Shown here: positions 52,243 to 60,040 of the stretch, in pieces
How the letters are laid out: every line of letters begins with the position of its first letter
Position numbering within the stretch: position 1 is the stretch's first letter
Source: Ktedonobacteria bacterium brp13
GTDB taxonomy: Bacteria; Chloroflexota; Ktedonobacteria; Ktedonobacterales; Ktedonobacteraceae
Length of the DNA: 64,000 nucleotides
Direction of reading: 5' to 3'
NCBI GenBank assembly: GCA_015099395.1
Contig: AP024096.1
Span: 5,332,001-5,396,000 of the forward strand
Made by a program: the position numbers and the translations under genes
The notes under the pieces: generated by a model
Database searches by the model: none
What the model was told of the DNA's origin: nothing
The model's input: only the letters and a program-made list of their open reading frames with translations

Positions 52243-53796
52243 ATGGATAACGAGAACGAGAACGAGAATATGTTGAAGCAGGACACATTGCAACAACCGG
52301 AGGATCACGAAGAGCAGTCGGCACTGAAAACACAGGACACATCAGTCGCCACAGCCGATGATCCAGAGGCAGAGACTCCCTACGAATCCGATGATCCAGA
52401 GGCAGAGACTCCCTACGAATCCAATGATCCAGAGGCAGAGACTCCCTACGAATCCAATGATCCAGAGGCAGAGACTCCCTACGAATCCAATGACGTCACA
52501 ATACCGCAGGGATCCGAGGAGCCATTGAGCAGCGTAGAAGAGCCTGAAGCTGTGGACGACGAGACCGCAACGTATACACCGCAGTCGCAGATCGTCGAGG
52601 CCAATACGGTCGATTCACTGCCATCTAACGACGTAGCCGATAAAAAACATCATTCCGCACAGGTGGTACGAGCAGATTCAGTGCCAGCCGAAGAAGTACC
52701 AACAATCCCAATCGGATCACTACAAACCATTCACGCGCTCGAACCCGAGGTATCGGTACATTCTGTCGCTTCTATGCGCGAAACAAGTATCCATGCTCCA
52801 TTGGTCGCACAGCCAGCGGAATATCGCCGTGGCTTAGGTGAATGGGTGGATATCTGGCGCGACGGCATGCGGCTCAAATATGTGCCGCTATCGTTATTAC
52901 CAGTTCTACTGGGTACTGCTCTGGCCTGGATGCAGGCGGTATTACGACAACATCACCTGGTGCAGCTAAACATTCTTCATTTTGTCGGTATCATCATCGC
53001 CGTTATTCTCATGCAGGTCGGTGCCAATCTTATCAACGACTATTACGATCATCAACGCGGCATCGATACGAGCAACGCATTGGGACCCGGAGGACTTATT
53101 CAGCAGGGTTTTGCCCGACCGCTGAACATCTTGATTCCTGGTCTTGTGCTCCTTGGTCTGGGAACGGTTATCGGACTTATCTTTGCCATCGCGGGTGGCA
53201 TCCTCGCCTGTCTGGCTGTCATTGTCATAGCGCTACTGGGATACTTCTTTAGTGGATCAAAGTGGCCGCTCTCATCCCTGGGCCTCAGCGAATTGATCGG
53301 CTTCCTGGCCTTCGGACCCTTACCGGTCATCGTCGCGTACTTGATCCAGACACGAGGTGTCTATGCCAATAGTGCACTGCTCTACAGTCTGCCGCTGGGC
53401 TTCCTGGGTGCAGCCGTGATCTATGCGAATAATCTGCGGGATTACGAAGGTGATAAGCATGCCAACAAAAAGACTCTGGCAACGCTGCTCGGCATCGTAC
53501 CCGGACGGATTATCTATACGCTATTGCTCCTCGCATCCTTTGCGGTTATCATCTTGTGTGGAGTTCCCCACGGCACACCACACCTGATCCTGATTGCGCT
53601 CTGGACCCTACCAACCCTGGCATTAGCGATCAGCGGCATCTTGCGCACAAAGATCGCCGCCAGCTTCCAGGATGTCTTGAAGCAGACGCTGAAAATGCAG
53701 ATCTTTTTAAGCATCTATCTGATTATCGGACTTGTCGCGACCGCTATCCTCTCGCTTCTACCACACTTACCCGCGATAAAGATCCCTTTCCTATAA
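52243..53796 (+). CDS. UbiA-family prenyltransferase (MenA-like) with acidic tandem-repeat N-terminus
   Basis: 517 residues. Residues about 1-200 are hydrophilic, acidic and unlike known family members. Residues 39-82 consist of four tandem copies of an 11-residue unit (D/N-DPEAETPYES). From about 205 the MenA-like domain begins with eight to nine membrane helices. The Asp-rich motifs are NLINDYYDHQRGID and NNLRDYEGDKHANKKTLATLLG, typical of 1,4-dihydroxy-2-naphthoate polyprenyltransferase, giving menaquinone. SdhCDAB and bd oxidase would use menaquinone. AGGAG precedes the ATG. The exact quinone product is inferred. Confidence 0.88.
   Translation: MDNENENENMLKQDTLQQPEDHEEQSALKTQDTSVATADDPEAETPYESDDPEAETPYESNDPEAETPYESNDPEAETPYESNDVTIPQGSEEPLSSVEEPEAVDDETATYTPQSQIVEANTVDSLPSNDVADKKHHSAQVVRADSVPAEEVPTIPIGSLQTIHALEPEVSVHSVASMRETSIHAPLVAQPAEYRRGLGEWVDIWRDGMRLKYVPLSLLPVLLGTALAWMQAVLRQHHLVQLNILHFVGIIIAVILMQVGANLINDYYDHQRGIDTSNALGPGGLIQQGFARPLNILIPGLVLLGLGTVIGLIFAIAGGILACLAVIVIALLGYFFSGSKWPLSSLGLSELIGFLAFGPLPVIVAYLIQTRGVYANSALLYSLPLGFLGAAVIYANNLRDYEGDKHANKKTLATLLGIVPGRIIYTLLLLASFAVIILCGVPHGTPHLILIALWTLPTLALAISGILRTKIAASFQDVLKQTLKMQIFLSIYLIIGLVATAILSLLPHLPAIKIPFL
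52357..52488 (+). repeat. Four tandem 33-bp repeats inside the prenyltransferase gene
   Basis: Four in-frame units beginning GATGATCCAGAGGCAGAGAC (later copies with AAT as first codon) encode DPEAETPYES repeats. The units are nearly identical at DNA level, with changes only in the first codon, pointing to recent duplication or slippage. Confidence 0.95.
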
Positions 53797-53815
53797 GTTT
53801 GTACGTTTAGTAGAC

Positions 53816-53864
53816 AAAAAGCGAGCGGCTCTTCTTATATTAAGGAGCCGCTCGCTTTTTGTTG
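53816..53864 (+). terminator. Rho-independent terminator after the prenyltransferase gene
   Basis: AAAAAGCGAGCGGCTC (53816-53831) pairs perfectly with GAGCCGCTCGCTTTTT (53845-53860) around a 13-base loop and ends in a T-run. Confidence 0.9.
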
Positions 53865-54047
53865 AGAAGGCTATAGATCCCTGACTAATATATAGCTCAA
53901 TTGCACCGAGCAATGTTGCATAGCGAGGCCAATCTTAAACGTGCTATACTAACAATACTGACATATCTGGGAGAGCATTAAGCTACTTTGGACGCTTTGA
54001 CTCTCCCTTTCTTAATGCTTACTTGCCGTAAGGAAAGGACAGAGAGA

Positions 54048-54827
54048 GTGCTCGTCGATAGTCACGCGCATGTCGATACTAGCCGCTTTAATGAGGATCG
54101 CGAGGCAGTCATTGAGGCAGCGGTAGCTGCTGGGATAACGCGTATGGTTGATCCCGGTTGCGATCTGCCGTCGAGTCGCGCGGCGCTGGCGCTAGCGAAG
54201 GCCCACCCCGGGACCATCTTCGCCGGGGTAGGTGTCCACCCTCACGATGCATCCACCTATAACGATGAGGTCGAGGCGGAGTTACGCCTGTTGGCGAGTG
54301 AAACGGAGGTGGTAGCAATTGGCGAGTTTGGACTCGATTATTTCCGTATGCTCACACCGCGTGACATTCAACGCTCCGTCTTCTGTGCTCATCTTAAACT
54401 GGCCCGCGAGTGCAATCTCCCTTGCATTATTCATGTACGCGACGCTCACGACGATGTCATCGAGTTGTTACGCGCCTATGGGCAAGGTCTGCGCGGGGTC
54501 TTTCACTGCTTTTCTGGAGACGTTGCGCAAGCTGAGGAGTGCCTCTCCTTTGAAGGTTTCATGCTCTCTTTTGCAGGTCCCCTGACGAAACAAGGCAATG
54601 CGCTACCAGAGGTCGCCCGCATGGTGCCTCTCGATCGCGTGCTTGTAGAGACGGATAGCCCGTATCTGGTTCCCAAACCACTGCGTGCCAGGCGCAATGA
54701 GCCACTCTTTGTGAAGCATACTGCTGAGAAGTTGGCAGAGATCCGGGGTATGCCATTTGAAGAGATTGCACAGATCACTACGGCAAACGCAGTCCGTCTG
54801 TTTTCTTTAGGAGATACACAAGCATGA
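54048..54827 (+). CDS. TatD family metal-dependent hydrolase (deoxyribonuclease)
   Basis: 259 residues from a GTG at 54048 with AGGAAAGGA eight bases upstream; the frame is open to 53988. The start VLVDSHAHVD has the metal HxH. Further metal residues are Glu in AIGEFGLDY, His in HVRDAHDD, His in FHCFSGD and Asp in LVETDSPYLVPKP. TatD enzymes are 3'-5' exonucleases for DNA and are also linked to quality control. The stop overlaps the start of the next gene by four bases (ATGA), a frequent pairing with aminoacyl-tRNA synthetase genes. Confidence 0.94.
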   Translation: MLVDSHAHVDTSRFNEDREAVIEAAVAAGITRMVDPGCDLPSSRAALALAKAHPGTIFAGVGVHPHDASTYNDEVEAELRLLASETEVVAIGEFGLDYFRMLTPRDIQRSVFCAHLKLARECNLPCIIHVRDAHDDVIELLRAYGQGLRGVFHCFSGDVAQAEECLSFEGFMLSFAGPLTKQGNALPEVARMVPLDRVLVETDSPYLVPKPLRARRNEPLFVKHTAEKLAEIRGMPFEEIAQITTANAVRLFSLGDTQA

Positions 54828-56008
54828 AATTATTTAATACCCTTACACAATCCTTACAGGATTTTGCTCCCATCGATGATACGGTACGTGTCTACGTATG
54901 TGGGGTGACGCCTTATGATACAACACACCTGGGTCATGCCTTTACTTATGCTTCTTTCGATACACTGATGCGCTATCTGGAGTATAAAGGCCACAAGGTT
55001 CGCTATGTGCAAAATGTGACCGATATCGATGATGACATTATTCGTAAGTCACGTGAGCTGAATATGACCTGGGATGAACTGGGGAACCGCGAGATCGAGC
55101 GTTTCCTGGGCGATATGGATGCGCTGAACCTGCGCCGTCCTGCTGTCTACGCACGCGCCACAGAGGAGATTGAGCGTATTATTGTGCTCATTCAAACCTT
55201 GCTAGAGCGGGGCTTCGCATATGAAAGCGAGGGTTGTGTCTTCTTCGATGTACACAAAGATCCAGAGTTCGACATTATGGCACAGGCAATCGGACTCCAT
55301 AGTTACCAGGCGATGCTAACGATCGCCAACGAGCACGGCAACTTCCCCAATGATACCCGCAAGAATGATCCACTGGACTTTGTCCTCTGGCAGGCACAGG
55401 CTCCCGGTGAGCCTGCATGGGAGAGTCCCTGGGGTCCCGGACGGCCCGGTTGGCATATCGAGTGCAGTAGCATGTCGATGCACTTCCTGGGTGAGCAGAT
55501 CGATATCCATGGTGGTGGCGTAGATCTGGCTTTCCCGCATCACGCTTGCGAAATCGCTCAATCCGAGCATGTCAGTGGCAAAGCTCCTTTCGTCCGCACA
55601 TGGATGCACGTAGGGATGGTCTATCAAGATGGTGAGAAGATGAGCAAATCCCTCGGCAACCTGACCCTCGTCCGCAATCTGCTCAAAGAGTATAGCGCCG
55701 ATGCTATCCGTATCCTGCTCGATAGCCACCACTACCGCTATCCCTGGGAATGCTTCCCACAGGATCTGCAAAATGCAGCTGAGACCGCAGACCTCTTCAC
55801 ACAGGTCCGCGCACTGGTTGGCCCGACCCCCAGAGGTGAAGACCAGATGCTACGTGACCTGTTTGAGGCTGCAATGGACAACGATCTCAACACACCAGAA
55901 GTGGTCCTGCTACTCAAGCATGCCGCACAAGATGCTCTGGAGCAAAAGAATACCAATCTTGGTGCTGAAGTCCTGCACCTGACCACAGTGCTTGGTCTGC
56001 GAGCATAA
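54824..56008 (+). CDS. cysS: Short cysteinyl-tRNA synthetase / MshC-like cysteine ligase
   Basis: 394 residues, shorter than standard CysRS (about 460-500). The class I motifs are HLGH (35-38) and KMSKS (272-276). Zinc ligands appear in VCGVTPYD (Cys26), HIECSS and HHACEIAQSE. The TPYDTTHLGHA form recalls MshC, the mycothiol cysteine ligase, rather than CysRS (usually PTVYDxxHIG). A helical region with AMDNDLNTP follows, but the C-terminal anticodon-binding domain of CysRS is absent. The gene overlaps tatD. Whether it charges tRNA or makes a thiol is undecided. Confidence 0.8.
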   Translation: MKLFNTLTQSLQDFAPIDDTVRVYVCGVTPYDTTHLGHAFTYASFDTLMRYLEYKGHKVRYVQNVTDIDDDIIRKSRELNMTWDELGNREIERFLGDMDALNLRRPAVYARATEEIERIIVLIQTLLERGFAYESEGCVFFDVHKDPEFDIMAQAIGLHSYQAMLTIANEHGNFPNDTRKNDPLDFVLWQAQAPGEPAWESPWGPGRPGWHIECSSMSMHFLGEQIDIHGGGVDLAFPHHACEIAQSEHVSGKAPFVRTWMHVGMVYQDGEKMSKSLGNLTLVRNLLKEYSADAIRILLDSHHYRYPWECFPQDLQNAAETADLFTQVRALVGPTPRGEDQMLRDLFEAAMDNDLNTPEVVLLLKHAAQDALEQKNTNLGAEVLHLTTVLGLRA

Positions 56009-56025
56009 TACGCGTAATAGAATAA

Positions 56026-57276
56026 CTAAGGCACTAACGACTCTCGCGCTGCCAGGCTTACTTCGTTATCCGCTTGTTGTAGGCCTGGAATAGCCACCAC
56101 TGATGCGCATAGCGCGGCAATCACACACAGACAGACGACCAGGATCAATGCCAGACGTAGACCGACCTGATCCGCGATAAAACCGATTACAGGTGGACCG
56201 ATAAGCATACCAAAGTAGCCACACGTCGTCACATTAGCGAGAGCAGAACCCGTATCGCGCTTGTCTTTGGTGGTCCGACTGGCCGCGCTTAAGACAAGAG
56301 GAAAAATGACAGAGAGACCGATTCCTACCAGACCCAGGCCAACAAACACAATTGGAGTCCAGGCAATCAATAGAGCAAGCGCAAGCCCGATCGCTGCGAG
56401 CGAACTTGCAATGCGCACTAATAAAGCTGGACCGAAACGCGCCGCAAGATAGTCTCCCACACCTCGCCCAATCGCCATACATAACGAAAAGATGGCAAAG
56501 CCTGCCGCAGCTAATCCGGCACCCGAGTGGGCAACGCCAGACAGATAGATGGCGCTCCAGTCCGACATAGCGCCTTCACTAATCAACGCACAGAAGGCCA
56601 TCAATCCAAGCAGAAGCAGGGTACGTGAGATGGTAATCAGTGGGACCTTCTGCGTGCGTTCATTGGCTACAGGCTCACCCTGTACTGTCGCAGCTAATGA
56701 CAAAAGAAAACGCGCGCTCCCTAAAATTCCAATACATGCGCATACTGCGATTACTAGAAAATGAGGGCCAGGAGCAATATTATAGGCGGCCAGAATGCCG
56801 CTAAGAAATGCACCAACCAGGCCTCCCACGCTAAAGCAGGCATGGAACGAATTAAAGATCGGTCGACCATACTTTCGCTCAACATCCGCACCTTGCGCAT
56901 TCATCGTGACATCCATGGCTCCGTTACTGGCCCCAAAGAATAGCAGTGCCACTATCAGGAGCGGAAAATTTGGCGCAAAGGCCAGTAAAGGGAACGCGAT
57001 ACACAAACAGAGCGCGGCTATTGTCGTAAGCACTTTGCTACCAAAACGCTTTGACATACGACCAGCAGTATTCATAGCCACAAGCGCGCCAATAGCACCT
57101 CCTAACAGAGCAAGCCCTAACCGACCCGGAGATAAGGCCAGTTTTGCCTGCACCGCAGGAATACGCGCCGCCCAGCTAGCGACAATCATACCATTCAAAA
57201 AGAAGAAAGCGATCACCGCAGCCCGAGCCATACGTAAACGCCGCATATCTTCCTGCTTATAGGAGCTTGCTATCAT
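56026..57276 (-). CDS. MFS transporter (YbjJ-like)
   Basis: 416 residues with 12 membrane helices from the ATG at 57276 (AAGG 11 bases upstream); the frame is open to 57414, overlapping the divergent regulator start, which is unlikely. WAARIPAVQAKLALSPGRLGLALL and the AGRMSKRFGSK loop resemble the YbjJ branch of the major facilitator superfamily. Substrate unknown; divergent linkage to a DeoR regulator suggests a sugar or sugar derivative (inference). It is convergent with the cysS-like gene, only 17 bases apart. Confidence 0.85.
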   Translation of the reverse strand: MIASSYKQEDMRRLRMARAAVIAFFFLNGMIVASWAARIPAVQAKLALSPGRLGLALLGGAIGALVAMNTAGRMSKRFGSKVLTTIAALCLCIAFPLLAFAPNFPLLIVALLFFGASNGAMDVTMNAQGADVERKYGRPIFNSFHACFSVGGLVGAFLSGILAAYNIAPGPHFLVIAVCACIGILGSARFLLSLAATVQGEPVANERTQKVPLITISRTLLLLGLMAFCALISEGAMSDWSAIYLSGVAHSGAGLAAAGFAIFSLCMAIGRGVGDYLAARFGPALLVRIASSLAAIGLALALLIAWTPIVFVGLGLVGIGLSVIFPLVLSAASRTTKDKRDTGSALANVTTCGYFGMLIGPPVIGFIADQVGLRLALILVVCLCVIAALCASVVAIPGLQQADNEVSLAARESLVP

Positions 57277-57311
57277 GTAGAAAATACCTTCATCTGTGAC
57301 TATTGACACTA

Positions 57312-57400
57312 GCATAAAATACGCATAAAATTGCACTACAATTCTTAGTTTAACCGCATAAACGCGCAAAATCAAGGGGCATCGACGCGTTTTTATGCGG
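57312..57400. promoter_or_regulatory. Operator array with GCATAAA boxes between MFS and deoR-type genes
   Basis: GCATAAAAT occurs twice in direct repeat (57312-57320 and 57323-57331, 11 bases apart). CCGCATAAACGCG (57354-57366) and CGCGTTTTTATGCGG (57386-57400) form an inverted pair. The four boxes lie in the 137-base divergent spacer and are likely bound by the adjacent DeoR-type repressor. Confidence 0.75.
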
Positions 57401-57413
57401 GAATGGAGCAACA

Positions 57414-58172
57414 ATGCTGAAAGAAGAGCGCCATCACTATATCGTCGATCGGCTTCATCGCGAGGGCAAGATCCTGGCGACAGATCTTGTGGTCCAGTTA
57501 AATGTATCAGAAGATACCATTCGGCGTGATCTTAATGAGCTAGCCGAAGCGGGCGTCCTTCAACGCGTGCATGGCGGAGCGCTTCCTCGCTTACAATCCG
57601 CATCCTATGAGCAGCGGATGCAGGAGACGGCTACAGCGAAAGTAGCTATAGCCAGAACAGCGGCGGGACTTATCCACGATGGTCAGGTAGTAATCATGGA
57701 TAGTGGGACCACAGTACATGAGATAGCCAATCAGCTTCCCCCTACGCTCCAGGCAACAATCATCACCAATAGTATCCCAATTGCCGCTACTCTGGCACAT
57801 CATCCTAACGTGGATGTGCATATTCTGGGCGGACAACTTAAGAAAGATGCACAGGCAACGATAGGGGTACCGGTTATCGATGCATTAAGGCAGATACGCG
57901 CCGACCTTTGCTTCCTGGGCATCTGTAGCTTACATCCAGAGATCGGCATCAGTGTACCAGATAAAGAAGAGGCCTATATCAAACGCGCTATGTTGGAACA
58001 AGCCGCAGAAGTGATCGCCGTGGCAGAGGCCGCCAAGCTGGGTACCGCTGCTCCCTATATCGTCGGCCCGCTCAATGCGCTGACCTATCTGCTGACTGAT
58101 GATGTGCTTGATGAAGAAGCGCTCACACCCTACCGGGCACAGGGGATTATAGTGGTACGCGCTGGCATGTGA
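57414..58172 (+). CDS. DeoR/GlpR family transcriptional regulator
   Basis: 252 residues. The N-terminal winged helix has LKEERHHYIVDRLHREGKI and the family signature ATDLVVQLNVSEDTIRRDLN (about residues 21-40), then VLQRVHGGAL. The C-terminal sensor domain carries IMDSGTTVHEIANQL, TIITNSIPIA, ILGGQL, DLCFLGICSL and VAVAEAAKLG, the sugar-phosphate-binding pattern. It probably represses itself and the divergent MFS gene through the GCATAAA boxes. GGAG lies upstream of the ATG. Effector unknown. Confidence 0.95.
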   Translation: MLKEERHHYIVDRLHREGKILATDLVVQLNVSEDTIRRDLNELAEAGVLQRVHGGALPRLQSASYEQRMQETATAKVAIARTAAGLIHDGQVVIMDSGTTVHEIANQLPPTLQATIITNSIPIAATLAHHPNVDVHILGGQLKKDAQATIGVPVIDALRQIRADLCFLGICSLHPEIGISVPDKEEAYIKRAMLEQAAEVIAVAEAAKLGTAAPYIVGPLNALTYLLTDDVLDEEALTPYRAQGIIVVRAGM

Positions 58173-58225
58173 AGTTCGCTATCTTGCGCCATCCATAGTC
58201 CATTCCTCCTATATACATCTCTACA

Positions 58226-58360
58226 TGTAAATGTGATAATTGGATGTCGTAGTTTTTTGACAATTATCTGTCGTAAACAATCGACTTTTCAAGCTGGGAA
58301 GAGGACCGAGTACGACACATAATAGGAAAGGTATTACGACATCCAATTATCACATTTATA
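58226..58360. mobile_element. 131-135 bp mini-element with 24-bp perfect terminal inverted repeats
   Basis: TAAATGTGATAATTGGATGT starts the left arm (58228-58251), an exact inverted copy of 58335-58358; one more mismatch extends it to 58226-58360. Each end has a second motif copy 24 bases inward: TGTCGTA at 58245 and 58269, TACGACA at 58311 and 58335. Two spaced protein-binding repeats per end resemble TnsB-type transposon ends (Tn7/Tn5053-like). No coding sequence inside and no clear target duplication. It lies between convergent genes. Confidence 0.7.
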
Positions 58361-58412
58361 CCCCAAATAGGCGTTTCGTACGACGAACAGATACGCTTAT
58401 CTTGTCGCATTA

Positions 58413-59525
58413 TCAGTCTTGACGTAAGGGTTTAAGAGCAAGGATTGATTGCTCCGCTTGGTCATCATTGAGTGAGGATGGCAACAATTGATCTTCCTTG
58501 GGTCGAGGTTGATTTTTACGGGTACCAATGCTTGCGCCAAGTATGCCCAGGAGTACTGCCCCACCCACTCCAACCAGGAGATAGATGATGGCTGAAAAGA
58601 GGGATGAGAGGTAAGGCTGTGCCATATCCATCAGTATTACTCCAGGTTGACCATAAAGATTGATATCTGCGCCATTATAGATAAAGGCAATGAGTGTGCC
58701 AATATTGATCACACTTCCAAGGAACACCATCCAGAAAATGGTTCTTGACCTTGTACGACGATCGTTGCTCTGCTTGCCAACCAGGAAAGCAATAATGAAT
58801 GTACAGAGACACAGTGCCACTACTCCACAAAAAGAAAGACCTGTGATAGCTATTCTTGCAGATGCATTGCTATTGTCAATATAATTCAAAGTAATGCTGT
58901 AACTTCTGCTCCCCAGAATACGTATCAATGGAAATCCAATAACACGATTGACAAACACAATAAATGCACATGCAAAAACTATATAGAGGTCCATTATGCC
59001 AGATAGAGGTTGAGGTTGCCTTCTACTGGCCTCCGTTGTGTCTGGTTGTAGCATCATTTGAGTTGAAGCAGTGCGGCGCAATCGCCACTGACTCGCCAAC
59101 CAGTTTCCCAAGAAACCAAGGGCACCAGCTAGACCCAGCATCAGTAACTCTTGTGGAATCGCTCGCACAAGTGTTTCTGCAGCCATCGAGAATAGATTGG
59201 GAACGGAAGAGGCGGCGGGATAGCGATGATACAAGAGGATAATGGGTGCCGCAATATCTGCCAGGGTGCCAATGAGTAGACCGCAGAGCCCAGCGATGAT
59301 ACCTATATGTTCTTTTTTTGTATATATACCTGCCAGAAAACCAGCCAAAAGATAGTCAAGCAGCCACAGGATAAGCATAAAGGCCGAAGGTATTTGTGTT
59401 GCTTGTGAGACATAGACAGATTCATTATAGAGATCGATACCAAGTTGAAGCGCACCTAGAACGCATCCAAGTGCCAGCCCGACACCAAGAACAATAGACA
59501 ACGAACGAAAGCGTGAATAGTACAT
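58413..59525 (-). CDS. Polytopic membrane protein, unknown family
   Basis: 370 residues with about eight hydrophobic segments: near 10-28, 47-67, 73-98, 118-143, 178-200, 225-250, 260-285 and 305-330. The loop at 150-175 is polar and the C-terminal 35 residues are hydrophilic. The short glycine-rich segments (GLALGCVLGALQLGI, LVGVGGAVLLGILGASIG) resemble small-transporter or YIP1-like membrane proteins, but no specific family is recognised. The gene is single, with AT-rich flanks. Function not assigned. Confidence 0.7.
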   Translation of the reverse strand: MYYSRFRSLSIVLGVGLALGCVLGALQLGIDLYNESVYVSQATQIPSAFMLILWLLDYLLAGFLAGIYTKKEHIGIIAGLCGLLIGTLADIAAPIILLYHRYPAASSVPNLFSMAAETLVRAIPQELLMLGLAGALGFLGNWLASQWRLRRTASTQMMLQPDTTEASRRQPQPLSGIMDLYIVFACAFIVFVNRVIGFPLIRILGSRSYSITLNYIDNSNASARIAITGLSFCGVVALCLCTFIIAFLVGKQSNDRRTRSRTIFWMVFLGSVINIGTLIAFIYNGADINLYGQPGVILMDMAQPYLSSLFSAIIYLLVGVGGAVLLGILGASIGTRKNQPRPKEDQLLPSSLNDDQAEQSILALKPLRQD

Positions 59526-60040
59526 TTCAAACTCCTCTAATTATACAATGCACAATAGTATAATAGTGTTTTGTCGATTATCTATTACATCTTCAACAAT
59601 AAATCAACATGCTCTTATGTTATACGTCTATTATGCTAATCTTATCACAGAGAATGCTACAGTTTACATCAGCCTCCATAGATAAAAAGTGGCATTTGAC
59701 TCATTTCTTGAAGCTGTGTTCATAGCACCCACGTGATGCGCACGAGATGACACATTCACACGGAGTGGCCCCAAAGCGCTCTTCGTGGGTTCTCTGTAAA
59801 TCATAGGATTCAGTGAGGTAATTTCTGTGATTTACACTCTACACCCCAAATCCTGGAGTACACGGAGTTCTTTGTTGCGATACAAAAAGCAATTTTTTTG
59901 CCGAAGCGCGTAAAACATTTTATAATCATACACTAGTATAGATACAGTAAAGCAGAAAAATTGAGAACAGATAGCATAGAGGGTGCGATCATTGTAATCG
60001 TATGCTTACTTAAGCAATGTGTAGGTTATGCGGGGGTAGA
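59526..60040 (+). other. Intergenic region with predicted promoter of the MFS exporter
   Basis: About 515 bases, AT-rich. TTGCCG (59898-59903) and TATAAT (59921-59926) are separated by 17 bases and face the MFS gene, giving a leader of about 107 bases. Nothing else recognised. Confidence 0.5.

Noticed and set aside
52357-52488. Possible CRISPR array because of regular repeats
   Set aside because: The 33-bp units are contiguous without spacers and encode an in-frame peptide repeat.
57277-57414. N-terminal extension of the YbjJ-like MFS protein
   Set aside because: It would cover the operator array and overlap the deoR-type start; the ATG at 57276 gives a normal MFS N-terminus.
58226-58360. 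Interpretation of the inverted repeat as a simple bidirectional terminator
   Set aside because: The 83-base interior, the lack of a T-run and the second motif copy at equal distance in each end fit transposon ends better.
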